Below are positions 30,990 to 45,900 of a DNA stretch of 64,000 nucleotides, piece after piece. Source of the DNA: Cloeon dipterum (taxonomy: Eukaryota > Arthropoda > Insecta > Ephemeroptera > Baetidae). Location of the stretch: the NCBI RefSeq assembly GCF_949628265.1, contig NC_088788.1, positions 6,758,001 to 6,822,000 on the forward strand, given 5' to 3'. The position numbers and the translations under genes are program-made. The stretch's first letter is position 1, and each line of letters begins with the position of its first letter. Below the pieces are notes generated by a model, which ran no database searches, was not told the origin of the DNA, and saw only the letters and a program-made list of their open reading frames with translations.

Positions 30990-33900
30990 TCAGCGAATGG
31001 CGACGCCGTTGATGGTGACCGTGCTCTCGACCCTGGTGGGCGTGGGCGACGGCTCGTAGTGGCCGCTGTCGCCGCTGTCCCGCCGGCCGGCCGTCTCGTA
31101 CGGCGTGTCGTACGTGTTCGTCTCGCCGGCGATGTTCTCGTAGATGTTCGGTCCGCGGTTGTACGGGTCGCTCAGCGTCGCGTACGACATCACCGCCGCA
31201 CGCGTCTCCTCCTTCACCTCGGCACCCTGCACGTTTTCAGAATTCTTCACCAGCGTTGGCCTCCGCCTGAAAAACGAGTTAATTTAGCTTAAAAATTAAA
31301 AACAATAAATAATGCACCAGTTTATTTTTATCGAGAAATTGATAAACGTTTAGTTAGTAGCCGCATTATAATAATTGTTATGAATTATGTTTTTGTTTGA
31401 AATTAAAGCTTTTTTTAAATTAAATTTAATTACAGCCGGTAATTTTTATTTGTAATTTTCCTATTGTGAGGATCGATGAGGCATCTTAAAACATGGAATA
31501 AAATAACGTATTAATTGAATTAGAGATCTTAAATACACCAGTTGCATAGGCACTAAATGTTCAAAGCCACCAACAGATGGCACCACCGTATACTTCCGTA
31601 ATAAATTTAATTTTAAGGCACTTTCCGCTGCGATTTCAGACTCAATCCTTCCAATGTGCATTCTTCACATAATGAGCTTTCTTTTGACGTGCTGAAAACC
31701 AAAATCGGTTAGCCAATCGCCGTAGAATCGTGCAAAACCAATTTTTGTTTTTTGAAAAATAAAACATTTTCCAATCTGGATTTTCAGCACATCTGAAGAT
31801 ATAATTCTAAAAGCAGAATGCACAGCAGCAGGATTGAGTCTGAAATCGCAGCGGAAGTGCCTTAAAATTAAAATATTACGAAAGTATACGGTGGCACCAT
31901 CTGTTGGCGGCTTTAACAACTAAGGGTTTATGCAACTGGTGAAAATCAGTAGGAAAACCCCTTGAAATTCCAATAAGACTAAAATCTCACAACTATCTAA
32001 AAACTACACACTCCGCCCCCTTTCATTGGGAACCAAACACCTTTAAAATGCAACTCCGGTAGCAGCAGGGGGATCCATTGTGATGTTTGATAGATATTCA
32101 GCTTATTAACAGTGTTTTTAAAGATAATTATGTTCAAATTTCCAGGAAATGAACCCATTATCCCATGTTTAATTTATTTTATCTCATAAACTACAATGCA
32201 GCTGCAGGATTTGTGACCAATCAGTCGCTCCTCTGTGACTATATTTTAAAGAAAAGCCAAAAGCAACCTCTCTCTTCTGAATTTCAATCACAATTCTTTA
32301 CTGTTATTACATCTAAAAAATTCATACTTCCAGCCTGAGAAAGGGGGCATGTGTGTGACAATACAAAAAAAATGTTGAATTTCATAAAAACTCACAGTCT
32401 CATGTAAAAAACTCCGAGCAGGAGCAGCAGGAAGAGCAGCACTCCGGCGCAGATGCCGATGATGAGTCCCATCTGCTGGGAGGCTGCACTGTCCGCCAAG
32501 GAAGCTTCTGTAAAGTGATTTCCATTTAAATTAAATAACTCAAACTCTTACATATTAATTCAACTTACGTTCGCAAGTGGGCTCGTCTCCAGACCAGGAT
32601 CCGTCCTCCTTGCAGCGCCTCAGGTATTGGCCAACCAGTTTATACTGCGGAATGCAGTGGTACTCGACAGGGCTCAGGTAGATCGTCGTCTGGTTGGGCA
32701 GCACCACGCGGCCGTTTTCGACTATTCCAGGGTGTCCGCAGTCAACGGCTAGAAAAAAAAATTAATTTTAATAGGACAGGTGCATTTTTGGGGGCTTGAA
32801 ATTTTTTACCTCTGCAGGCGGGCATGTAGCCGCTCCAGGTTCCACCCTGGAGGCAGACGCGGGTGTCGTTGCCCTCCATGTTGTAGCCCCTGGGGCAGAA
32901 GTAGCGAGCAACGCCACCCACGCTGTACGAGCTCACCTGGGCGATCAGACCGTTGTCTTGCGTCGGGGACGGACACAGGATTTCTGTGGAAATTTAAAAA
33001 TTAATACGCTTCAAGACAAAATTCTAACAGATTATTAATTTTTAAGACATTTAAATTAATCTCTGTAGGGATTCTATTCTTAGCAATGTTTTACCTGAGC
33101 AAACGGGAGGTGAGTGACTCCAAGAGCCATTTTCAAGGCACATTCTTCGCTCGTAACCGTCGATTTTGTAGTTCTTGACGCAGTCATAAAGCGCGACGAC
33201 GCCGTAGTAGGTCGCGTTGGAGGCCAGGTTGACCCGTCCGAACGGAATTTCTTCCGGCTGACCACAGTCAACGTCTGAAAATTAATTAAATTGTATTATT
33301 TTCATGCAGTCAAACAGTCAACACAAAATAAAATTATCTTTTGACTATCCAATGTTCAATAACGGATCTTTGCTATATTTGTTTTTTAATTTAAAATTTT
33401 CCTATTCAATAAAAGATCATTGTATAAAAATACGATACTCTACATATTACCACAAAAATTATTACAGAAATAAAAATAATGTTTTAAATTTATAATTCTT
33501 CTTGATTTTTGTTTCAACTTACATTCACATTGTGGCACACCGCCACTCCAGATGCCCGACTCTTCGCAGGTGCGCAGCCCTTCGCCGATGAGTCGGTAGC
33601 CGCGTTCACACCTGTACTTGGCCTGCGCCGAAATCTTGTAGGTCGCGGCCGAGTTGGCGTTGCTCTCGGCCGCCGTCCTGATCAGGGTTCGTCCGTAGGC
33701 GCGGTCGTTACCTGTCACGCTCAGGATCGCGTGCTCGGCCAGCACAGGCTCCGGACAACGAATTTCTAGGAGAGAAATATTACATATTTTATCTCAATTT
33801 CATTAAAAATGTATTGCTAACCTTCACATCTTGGCGTGGATCCACTCCACGATCCGTCCTCCTGGCAAACGCGGTGCGCCTGGCCTCCGCTCAGTCTGTA

Positions 33901-36900
33901 ATTCCGCACGCACGAGAACTCGACCTCGCTGTTCACGTAGGTCGTGTCGTTGAGCAACTTTACCGAGCCGTATGGCACAGGTGAGAATTTTCCACAGTCC
34001 ACGTCTGCAAATTAAAGATTTAATTAAACTATTTCTTTTCTATACAGATTTTTTTTAAGAATCTTCGGAAGTCCAGACAATTCAGAAGAATTAACGGCTT
34101 GAAATAATTCCTTCAAAATAAAATGAATATAATAAGTTGCATTAAATTTATACCTTTGCATAAACAGTAAGATATATTTAATTTGTACATTGGTTGTTTA
34201 AAATGTAATTATTTTTTAATGTCAATATTTTTTTGTAGAAAAATTATTTAAAAAAATATTGAATATTTACGTATCATGCAATCAAACGACTAAAGACTTA
34301 TACATCATTACGATCGAGGCTATTTGGGTAGAAAAATAACATTAGGAAAGAATTGGAGCAATTGTTGGAATTAAATGATGAAAATTGAGTCCACTCACAT
34401 TGGCAGGAAGGAGCGCGCGAGGACCACTCTCCGTTGCTGTTGCACTCGCGCGTGGGCTCTCCACGCAGCAAGTGTCCCGGCTCGCAGTGGTACTCGATGC
34501 GCGAATGCACGTTGAAATCGTAGCCGATCACGAAGCCACCATTCGGCACCTCAGGCTCCTCGCACGTAATCACTGCAAAACGGGGCAAATTCGATATCAA
34601 TCTCGACGCGTCAACCTCCCAAATCTGATCACTGCACGCATGCTTTCGCTGCTCGAATTAATTTTTTACACAAATAAAGATTCTATCTGCTCTGGCAAAA
34701 TTGAAAATTATTTATGACCGGGTGTGAACGTGAACTACAAATTCAACAGTGAGGAACGAGATATTTATTGTTCGAGAAAAGGAGGAAGGAATTAAAATTC
34801 TCAGTGTGAAAATAAAAGATCTAAAAATAATTTTTAGCGTTAAAGAGGAATGATACTGGAAAAGCCGGGAAAATGCTTGTTGCAAATGCATAAACTCATC
34901 CCTTAGGATTCAGTTAAAGCCTAAATTGACCTAAAAAGCACTGTAATTTTTTGAGAAAATTGGCTGGAAAGTTAGCGTGCTTTTCAAATGGAAATGGCTG
35001 TCTCCTTACTTGAAATGCGATTTAATTTCAAAACCAAGAGTTTCTCCAATAAGTGGCATACACCGTTGGACAGATCTCGACGAGAGGAATCGGAATATGC
35101 CAAGAAAATATGTTCAAACACTGTACATTTTGGAGAAAATTGGCCAAATTTGAATTTTTAGTGTAGGAAGGTCCTTTTTTAATATTGCAAAATTGTTGAA
35201 CAAATTGTTCATCGATCAATTGTTTAAGGCATCCAACAATTTAAATAATTTTCAATTGTTGCCCAGTATCATTCCACTTTAAATAAAATGATTTTGGCTG
35301 CCGGCAGGAAAATATAAATGTTTTCTTTTTCTGTAATTTGAATTTGTAGTGTAATTTTCATGACAATTAATTTTAAATTGTCTAGAAATGTTATTTGGCA
35401 CAAATTTACCCGATTTAACACAGAATAAATATTTTTAAATAAAATATTTGAATTTTCACATTTATTTTATCCGAAATAGAATTCTTACGTTCGCAGGAGG
35501 GCGTGTGGGCGCTCCACTTTCCGTCGAGTCCGCAGGTGATGATGGAGTCGCCCTCGAGCCAGTAGTCGGCCTCGCACTCGTACCTGGCCACGCTGCCGGC
35601 CGTCGTGGTCGCGTTCAGCAACTCAACGCGGCCGTGGAACGTGTTGGCCGGCGCCCCGCAGTCCACAAATCGACACTCTGGCGCGCGGCCCGACCACGTG
35701 CCCCCCAGGCCGCAAGTCAGAACCTTTGAAAAAAGGGAAGATGAATTAGAAATAAAGGTTTCATAAAGTAAATTTTATATTAAAATTTAAATTAGCAGGA
35801 GAACGAAATTTCTTAATGCTGCGAAAATTAATTTTTGTTAAAATTATTGCATTAAAACTTACAGCTTCGCCGAGAAGGATGAAGCCAGCTTGGCACTTGT
35901 AGGTGGCAGTGGAGCCAGCTTTGCGTCCTGTCATCTCCACGCGTCCTCCGGCAACCTCCGGCGGCTCGGGACACCAGGCAACTATAAAAATAATTTAGTT
36001 TTATAATTTTGTTGTTTTAATAAATAATTGATGTTTGCTTACAGAGACACTGAGGCTCTTCTCCGGACCAGACACCCTCGTCACCGCACTTTTTCTTTGC
36101 GTCACCCTTCAGGGTGTAGTTGCTCTCGCAGGTGACTTCGGCCAATGCTCCGTGTGTCGTTCTTCCACTCAGCATCTGCACTGAGCCGTGTTCTGGAGCC
36201 TTGATCGAACCGCAGTCCACGTCTAAAGTAAAGAGATTAAATAAATTTAAATGGAAAGACTCAAATTAAATTAATGTTAAAAATATTATTAAATTATGTA
36301 TTTAATTAAAAAACAATATATGCTATTTTTCTATTTCTTATTAAAATTTCAAAATAAAAAATAGGCATTTTTCAACAATTATAAGTTAGCCGATGCAATT
36401 TTATGTTTTATTAAGGCAAGAAACTATTAAACAGTAAATAATAAAAATTCTTTGAAGAGATCTCAAATTTGTATCATTGATTAAATGATTTATCATTCAT
36501 CTGAGTGAAATAAATTTGCAAAAAATTAATATTTTGTTGCAATAAGGGAATGAGAAATTGCATATGTTAACTCACATTTGCAAGTGGGAGCCACGCCCGA
36601 CCAGAAGCCAGTGTTGAGGCACTCGCGGGTCGCGTTCCCGACCAGCATGTGACCCTCGGGACACGAGTAGGTGATCGACTTGCCGACGACGTGATCTCCG
36701 CCGGCGATGCTCGTGTTCAGGTTGCGATCTGGACTGCCGCACGCGGCCGGCTCTGCAAAAATTAAACACAAATTCGATTACTTTCACGCACGCAACCAAG
36801 AAAATAACTAAAATTCGTGACTGTTTATTCTTTACTTTTATAAATACGGAATTTTATTTCTATTGGCTGCGAACTATATTACATTTTATCTTATTTTAAA

Positions 36901-39900
36901 TTAATCTTGAATGTTTTGGTTATAAATTTTCAGTTTTTTGTTGTTTTTTCTGCCAAAATAATCACTGGTAGAAAATTAAATTTTATCCTTTATAATTTTA
37001 AATTACGTATATTATTTAAATTTTGAATCAACACAAAAATGAATATTATTAAAGCATGTTTGGCTTTAAAAACTATTACATAATAAATAATTTTAAATAG
37101 TAAAGCAATAAAAAACAAATTTATTAATGTAAATTATGCTTAAATACTATTTAAAAAGTGTTAAAATTGTAAATTTCTTTTTAATAATGACAAACGTATA
37201 TTAAAATTATAGATAATAACAATAATGTTTTAAAAAAAAGTAATTTTCCTATAAAATTGCAAGTAAATTGAAAATATTTTTCACTTTACATCCTTTCAAA
37301 TTGAGAAAGGCCGTGATAATCGAGAAACAAGGTCTCACAGCGCCGACAATTAAAAAATGATCCGGGCCAGTGACCGTGGAGAGAAGCAGCTTTTTACGAA
37401 TCTACGCCGCCTTTCTTCTTTCATTTCATCGAAAGTGCGCGGCTCCATTTTTCTCTCTACGCAACGTGCGATCCGAGAGTGAAATTAATCGAGCGGGCGC
37501 CGATCGTTAAATCCGCGAGAGATGATTAGTCGCGTGTGAGAGAATGTCGCCCGCATTTCCAATGTGTCACTTTCTTTCGCGCGCGCGCGCGCGCGTAATT
37601 AGAATAAGAAATCGGCGCCGCGGATGAATGGAACAAACAACAAGACAGCACAGAGCAGCACGCCCGGTGAATAACAATAATGAAGGTGCCATGGGAGACT
37701 TTGTAATAATTGCAACAGCACTAATATTTCTTCTTTCCTTCACGCTGTAATGAGCTCGGTATGCAGCGGTACGTGCAAATATTCTTTTTTGGATGATTCT
37801 TTTTAGTTTTCTCCTGATGATTGTAAGTGAGAGAAAGTAATGTTTGATTTTAACCACCGAGATAAATTGTTCAAACAGCTACAGCTGTTATTAAAAATTG
37901 AAATGAATAAATAGAATATCATTTGATTACAAATAAATCATAAAATTTTTCTTAAGAATAAGTAGGTCTAATCCTAGATATTTTTAAAAGATTTTATTTT
38001 AATTTTTTAGCCAGATCAGTTGCTATAAATCAAGTTTAATGTTGCGACAATTTTAACAATTTAATCAAATTTAATTAAAAAAAGGAAAAAATATTTTATA
38101 TTTTTTAAACTGTGTTAATTTAACTAGACATAATATAAATGGTTCAATTATTTTGACATTTTAAATTTGCTTAAAAAATTTTTACAAATGTTTGTTAACT
38201 TTTTATATTTATTTCATACCTGAATTTTAATTTTGGAGCAAAATATTTCTAAGCGTATTTTTTTGAAAAATTTTGGAAGGTATAAAATGATCTAAATTAA
38301 AAAAAATGTTTGTAATTTGTATTAGAATCACCCAAAAAGTGTTTTTAAGTCCAAATAAATTACGCATAAAACAGCGGGGGCGGGAAGTGCGGTAAAATTG
38401 GTTCGCACTGCGCAGATCCAAAATGTCGCCTGATTGTTGGAAATAAAAAGCTCGATTTGGATTCCCTTACGAGTGTCAAGAGTTTGTTTTTACGATCCAA
38501 AAGACACAATTAGTAAAAGTAATGCAAATTTTGTCACAATATTAACGAAAACTTGCTTCTTTTCGCGCATTTTCCCGTGACCGTTTTTTCGCGCCATATT
38601 CCACCGGCCGCCATATCTGCGCGTCACACGAATCTGGCCCTCGCTGATATAAAAAATGGTTTTATTAAAAAAAATGGTACAACACTTCTTGTTGCCTTGC
38701 ATTTTTGTTTTGAGTCGGTCATCAGTAATAAAATAAAGCAATACACTCACGGTGCTGGCACACCCAGTGGAGGTAGTCAAGGTTGCAACCGACGTCGTTC
38801 CACTGCCACCCGCGGCCACCGTCCAAAACCACGCAGTTCTGCTCGCCATTGTAGTTATTTGGCTGGTCCTTTCCCCACACAGGCTTGCCAACCGCCTCTC
38901 CTGCAAGAAAAAAAATCCAAATAAGATTGAAATTTAAATATGACAAATTAACAGTCAATTTCAGCTTTAAATGAATCCATATTATTTTTTTTTAACAAAA
39001 AAAATATTTCTTCTCTTACCGTTGACCCATCGCCAGGTGCGGGAGGTGTATCCAGGGTCGCGGGTGGCGCCGAGCCACACGAGCTGAGTCTTCAGCTTGG
39101 GCTTCCTGCGTTCCAGTTCGGAGAGGACGAAGCCGTTGTGCGCTGTGCCAGGGGCGTGCAGCAGGTCTCCGCCGGGCACCCGCCGACATGAGGCCCTCGC
39201 CTGCTCGTAAGAGGCGCCCTTGGTTGTGTGGAACTCGTAGCACGTGCGCGAGAAGACGGCCGACTCGCTGCCCTCCTGCACCACGCCGCTCGGCACGCAA
39301 CGCTCGTTCGAAAATTCTAAAAGGATTTTTATTCGTTAAATTTACACAAATTTAAGAATTAAATGCAAAACAGTCAAATATAATATTTCTAGTTTTTAAT
39401 TTACTGACAAAATATAAAATTGAATATTAAGTTGCTATTTTTGCAATTTTAAAAATTTAGATTTTCTTTTAAATTGCAAATTTAAAAATTATTTTTAAAT
39501 TTTTACAAAATAAATTGAATAATTTAGTTTTTTACACATTTGACTAATTCCTTTAAATTATATAATTTATTTTTAAATATTCCCAACTGTCTTCAGTGAA
39601 TATTTATGTTACAAAATAATCGTCTTATTATTCTATAGATAAAGTCGTCGAATTCTACTGTACAAATTAAATTAATTTAACTAGATGATCAATAAATATC
39701 AAAAGAATCTCGTGACAATCAATAAAAAGTACATCATTTAAAATATTAATTTCAAAAAATCCCTTACCGTCAGTGGTGAAAACCTCCACCTCGCAGAGGG
39801 AGAGAGACCCTTCGACGCCGACCATTTGCACGGCAACGTGTCTGCCGACGATCGGCCTGGCACAAGTGAAAATTTTTGTCGTGCCCTCATCTGCAGAAAA

Positions 39901-42900
39901 ATTAATAAATAAAAATGTTTAAAATCATTTCAAAAAATTATTTATTCACCTATCGTGCCTGGATACCACGCACAAAGAGGGTTTCTCTGCAAATCAGAAC
40001 TGTTGCCCACCCTGATTTCCAGGTCCTGCAGCAATTGGTGACCTGAAAGCAGGAATTGTTATTGTTTATAAAGATTATTGATTTTTTGATACTAAGATAG
40101 ACATAATTCAATTTTGAGCCTCCTTAATTATTTTTTTAATGATTAAAAGATTCATTTGTAGAGCTTTAATTAATTAAACAATCAGTTTCGTAAAAATACG
40201 GCTCAACGCATTATGATAAATTTATTTTAAAGTTTTTTAAATTAACAAATATTCAATTTTTGTAATTCCTACCGCAGCATCCTCTTGAAGTGAGTCTGAC
40301 GGCCCTGACAGGGTACTCCCTGAGCAGATCAACTCTCCACCAGGGCGAGGGCTCCCTGCCCGTCTCGGTGCACCTTTTGCCGTCATGGATGACCTCTTTG
40401 TCACCGTCGACCGCGTTCGGCGCGGCGCCGCCTCTCATCGACGACGACTGGTTCGCCGGCTTCCTGTAAGCCACGTTTGTGCCTGAAAAAAAATTAAAAC
40501 CGACAGTCATTAAATTTAGAAATTATTAGATTATTTGTCAACGAATTGATCCGGGTAAAAATTAGACTCAATTTTCGAGAAATTATAGATTAGCAATTTG
40601 AACAAGTAAGTGCTAATTTTACAAATTGTCCGAAAGTGAGCTAAAGTTAAAAATTTATAATTCAATTATTTCCTGCCATTATATCGTCTTTTGCCAATTA
40701 ACGAAACGGGAGACGGAGATGAGAGAAACTTAATTTGAGCCGCAATAATTACGATAAAAGTAGAGAATATACGCTCGATCTGACCTCGACTCTCGCGCCG
40801 CGCGGCAAATGATTTTATGTATGTATAATGCGTGAATCAGCAGACAAAGTAGCCCATCCAGCACTCCATAGAAGCGGCTAATAAAAAAGAACAGGTGCTT
40901 CCGCGGCCCAAACACGGCGATTACACCGCAAAGTGCTTTCTTCCGAATGCGCGAGAGCAGCAAGCAGCAACTACTTTTCTTTCGGCCTGGCTGGCACAGT
41001 TTTCTTCCAAAGCTCTTTTTGTCTCACAATCCAGTGAGCGAGAAATATTTTTTTTTGCGTTGTATGCTTTCATTATGCTGAGATAATTTTCACTTCAATC
41101 TTACTTTTGTATTCTCTTTTTGTAATTGTTAGCGGATCGGACAGATTTTGATTTGGGGTTTTAATCCGTAATTAAAACACTAGTAAAGACATTTAATATC
41201 TGAACAGCTTTAAGAAGATATAATACTTTCTTACAATCTAATTTTTGTTTTACAATTGTTCCAGCTCATTTCTTTTTATGGATAAATAATTTAAATTATT
41301 TCAGGATGCCATATCAATGTAGTGCCATTAGAGAATATCGATTCCGTTAATGAAAAAGGTAAGTCGACTAACTATTAATAAAAAAAGGTAAAAAGTTAAG
41401 CTTCTTTAATAAAAAGTTGCATATTTTATCTTTAATCAATTTTCCTTGAAAAAATATATTAATATATTGAAAATAAAATAAATACAAATAAAAATGAATT
41501 TAAAATGCAAAACTATAAAAATATTTTTAGCATTAATATTTATTAAACTTAACCTAATTGTTAATTATTAAAATAATTACTACCATATCTACTGCAATTT
41601 AGTTATAAAAGTAATGTTTTCTGAGTCGAAATTAAAGGGTAAAAATGTCATTGTTAGCATACTAATTAGTTCGTCGAGTTTATTGTTATTGTTTGTGGAA
41701 TGATACAGGGCAACAATTGAAAATTATTTGAAATGTTGGATGCCATAAACAATGGATCGATAAACAATTTGTTCAACAATTTGCAATAATAAAAAAGGAC
41801 CATTCCTACATTAAAAATTCAAATTTAGCCAATTTTCTCCTTAATTTAGAGTGTTTGAACATATTTTCCTGGCATATTCCGATTCCTCTCGTCGAGATCT
41901 GTCCAATTGTGTATGCCACTTATTGGGGAAACTCTTGGTTTTGAAATAAAATCGGATTTCAAGTAAGGAGACAGCCATTACCATTTGAAAAGCACGCTAA
42001 CTTTGCAGCCAATTTTCTCAAAAAATTACAGCGCTCCTTAGGTCAATTTAGGCTTTAACTGAATCCTAAGGGATGATTTTATGCATTGGCAACAAGCATT
42101 TTCCAGGCTTCCGCAGTATCATTCCTCTTTAAGCAACAATTTATCTCTGCAAAGTGCAATAAACAATTCACTTCTAACAGCAGTTATTTTCATCGAGCCG
42201 ATTTTCTATCGAAATTTTAAATTTAGCTCTTTCCTCATTTTTAAAGAGTATATACGCGTATTTCAAGTAAAGGTTAAATGGATTTTTCATTGTTATTCTG
42301 TAAAGCTTTACTTTTCAAATTATCCCGTTCACGTTTGTGTTCTATTTACAGTCCCAGCGACAGCACCTCGTGCCAGGTGTCTACGGTTTTTTGAACCGGT
42401 GAGACACCTGTCATGCATAACAATGCTTTTTTGAACGTGTGTATCTTTTACTGTTTTTAGCCACACAAATGAACGTGATGGGACAAACTTGACCGAAAAT
42501 GTACGTAATTCGTAGTTAAAGTGGTATGATACTGGGCAACAATTGAAAATTATTTGAAATGTTGGATGCCTTAAACAATTGACCGATAAACAATTTGTTC
42601 AGCAATTATAAATAATAAAAAAGGACCTTCCTACACCAAAAATTCAAATTTTGCCAATTTTCTCCAAAATTTGCAGTGCTTGAACATATTTTCTTGGCAT
42701 ATTCCGATTCCTCTCGTCCAGATCTGTCCAACGGTGTATGCTACTCATTGGGGAAACTCTTGGTTTTGAAATTAAATCGGATTTCAAGTAAGGAGACAGC
42801 CATTGCCATTTGAAAAGCACGGTAACTTTCCAGCCAATTTTCTCAAAAAATTACAGTGCTTTTTAGGTCAATTTAGGCTTTAACTGAATCCTTAGGGATG

Positions 42901-45900
42901 AGTTAATGCATTGGCAAAAACCAATTTCCAGGCTTTTCCAGTATCATTCCTCTTAAACAAACGCTCATTTTTCCCTACCATTCGATGGATTGTTAGTTTT
43001 GACTGTTTAATTGTTGGAAAACAGTTTATTCTTTATTATTTTCGGAAGATGACCCAAATTGTGAGTGAAATCATTTAAATTTTGACCCCTTTTATCCCTA
43101 ATCATGGGCTTTTCCTCCAGATGTTAATAATTTTGAAATCGTTCGTCTCAAGTGCGATTTGCGCCACGAGCCTGCTAATTTCGAACCTGGCCCTGTGGAC
43201 CGTGATGCGATGTGATGGTTTCATTGCAAAACCCTACAGGACACTGGCTGATTTGTAATTAATTTGCAGACGTTGAATACAACGAGTGCTCGAGCCCTCT
43301 TTGCCTGATTGCGGCCATCAGCGTGGCCACCGACGTGCACATAACGACCTCCGCGCTTCTTACTCCGCTCGCCTTTCATTTATTTGGCTTGGTAATAATT
43401 TATCAAAGAATATTATTTATGTACAATTCAACCAAAAGATAATGACACAAACAATTTAAATTTTAAATCATTCCACGTGATTTGAAGTAATTTTTTGTAA
43501 ATATTTTATTAAATTGTTTTAAACACAGCACGAAGATAGAAATTAGTTTTCACAAATGTTAACTGGATTTTGGTACTTTCATGAAATGAAAATGAAAAAT
43601 GATTAATAAGTGGGCAAGAATTTCTTCATCCTCAAGTAGAGAATTTATACAATATATTTATAATTATTTTAATTTTTCAGTCATCTGAAAATGCAGCCTC
43701 AGAGGCACTGTGGCTGTCAATAGTGAGTCTTTTGCTGCTTCCAAGTCAGCCGATTGCTTTTCACAGCCTTCTGAGTAAGTACATATAATTATATTTAAAT
43801 ATGATATAATGATAATTAAAGAAATTCATAATAAATTATTTATACAGGTTTAAGGAGATTGGGAATTATTTATGGAGCGTCCTTGTGTCACCTGACTCTC
43901 CTCAACTGGTTTTCAAGAAACTGAACAGCATATTAAATTATTCAAGTCAAAATTAGCAAGAAAAATCATGACTTGGTGTTTAAAAAAGTTGCTGGCAAAA
44001 TAAATTAATTTACCCAGATGGTCTTTTAATATTTTTGGCGTCAGTTCTAGTTTACCTTGAAATTCAATTGCACAATAAACTCATGGAAAATAATAATAAT
44101 AAAAAGTAAACCTTTGTGATTCTTACAAAAAGTCAATTTTTTAACCCTAGAAAATTATCTAGAAATTCAGCTATATTTTTTTAAAGGTTCAGCACTCTGC
44201 CTGCTGACAATAATTATTGTTTTTTTTTATAAAAAAACTTCATGTTTTTAAAAAAACATCAAGATTAGCATATTATTGATTAATTAATATTAATTAATTC
44301 AAGTCTGAAAGCGTAATTCATTATTGTCCAGCGACATTCTTTTAAAAACACGTAACCTCTGCTTCTTTAACAATCAACAATGGCTGCTTCCCGTGTTTTA
44401 ATTTGAGCTACTTGACATTCCTCGCGAAATATATGTTCGAAAACAATTCATCGGCCCACATTTTCATTGTCTCCTGAAGGTGGAGTCGCGAGAACGACAC
44501 ACTCTCGCACCTGCTTTTTTTTGTTCAAAGAGGCTTCGTCATTGCGCCATTTACGTCGATTGGGTATTATTACGCGCGCCGTGCAAAGTGCCGATTCCTT
44601 TTCCTGGTCAGCTCGCTCTTTCTCTCTGCTCTGCTGTCATCGCGGCGAGAAATTTAATAACGGTAGCCGCGCAGGCGAGTGCAGTGTTACACACACACAC
44701 ACACACACAACACACAAACTGCAGCTAGGTGCAAAAAATAGATAATAATATACGAAGGCTCAGATGCAGCAGCTGCTCGGTTGGAATTTCTAGGTTGATC
44801 TCCTGGATGCAAATGATCGGATATTTTAATTGGTTGATTAGAGGAAAAATATAAACACTGCTCCAGGGTTGCTAATAACCTGCATTTTTCAAAAACAAAA
44901 AATGCAATGCAGTGGTAAAAAGCATATTTTATATTTTAACCAGTTTCTAGCAATCAATGTTTGCACTGTAGTTTTAAATAATTTTCTAATTATTTGCTCG
45001 TGGCCTCGACTTGAAAAATTGTCGGAGAGAAATTTTGCCAACAAGTGGCAATTTAAAAGAAAGAATCTATACAGCAGAGAAAATTTTGACCACTCCAAAT
45101 ACAAAATTTAGATTTTCACAGGGGAAAAATGGAATAAATTAATTTCTCGCGCAAGAAATTGGTAAAAATTGAGTGGTGGTAAAAACTGGGTGGAAAGCAA
45201 TTGCACAATTAAGGAATGTTTGATAGGAAGGGTTTAAAATAGCTGCACAACCCAGGAAAACCCTGTTTCCAATGTTAGCAATTAAATTGAGTAAATTTAA
45301 AGCAAATACGTTATAGCCTTGTGATTTGTTTTCTTTTAGAAAAGTTAGCAAAATGGGGAGAACTCTCTCCCTACTTGAAATCTTATTTTATTTTTGAAGA
45401 AAGGGTTTCCCAAAATACCGTTGGATAGATCTTGAAGAAAGGAATCGAAATTTACCAAGAAAATATGGCAAAGAGCGCTGTAAATTTTGGAAACGATTGG
45501 CAAAATTTGAATTTTCACCGCAACAAGGTCATTTTTTTACAAATTGCTCGTTGTATTGAAGGTGGCAATTTAATTATGTATTTATACATCATGCTTTTTA
45601 TTTATTTCATAAAATTATTCCGAAATTATTATCACATATTAGATCGAAGGAATAAAAATTACAAAAAAAGGTCACATCTTTCTCATTAAAGCATTAATTT
45701 CAACAATACTGTTGTGACACTCTTTGGCCTGTTACTGACCTTAGAGGCGCCATGACCAGGCGCCACGTCAGGGGACCCTCCAAAATGACACAATAAATAC
45801 TCTTTTCACTATAGTGATTTAGTATTAGAATTAATCTTACGTCAGACTTGCTCTCTATACACGTCGACTCAAAGCCCAACAGTTATGATCCCAAGATTAT

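Larger units (their letters stand above)
30990..32507 (-). other. fw: Furrowed-like: membrane span and cytoplasmic tail
   Basis: Exon 32396-32507 encodes LIIGICAGVLLFLLLLLGVF, a single membrane span followed by YMRLRRP. The last exon encodes a tail of about 90 residues with several tyrosines (SYATLSD, IYENI, TYDTPYE). YENI fits the general YxxPhi endocytic or phosphotyrosine pattern; a role is inferred only. Confidence 0.85.
32569..36752 (-). other. fw: Furrowed-like: array of ten sushi (CCP) domains
   Basis: Most exons encode exactly one sushi domain with the usual four cysteines and late tryptophan (CG...C...C...W...C), all in the same phase, so single domains can be gained or lost without frame change. 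The exon pair 35863-35981 and 35489-35723 is different: it splits one domain and fuses its end to the next. The domain in exon 33523-33765 is about 20 residues longer than its neighbours, from an insertion before the second cysteine. N-glycosylation sites such as NATT, NDTT and NATY are common. Confidence 0.88.

Noticed and set aside
34840-35282. Short ORFs within MITE family B copies
   Set aside because: They are not conserved between copies; the family is non-coding.
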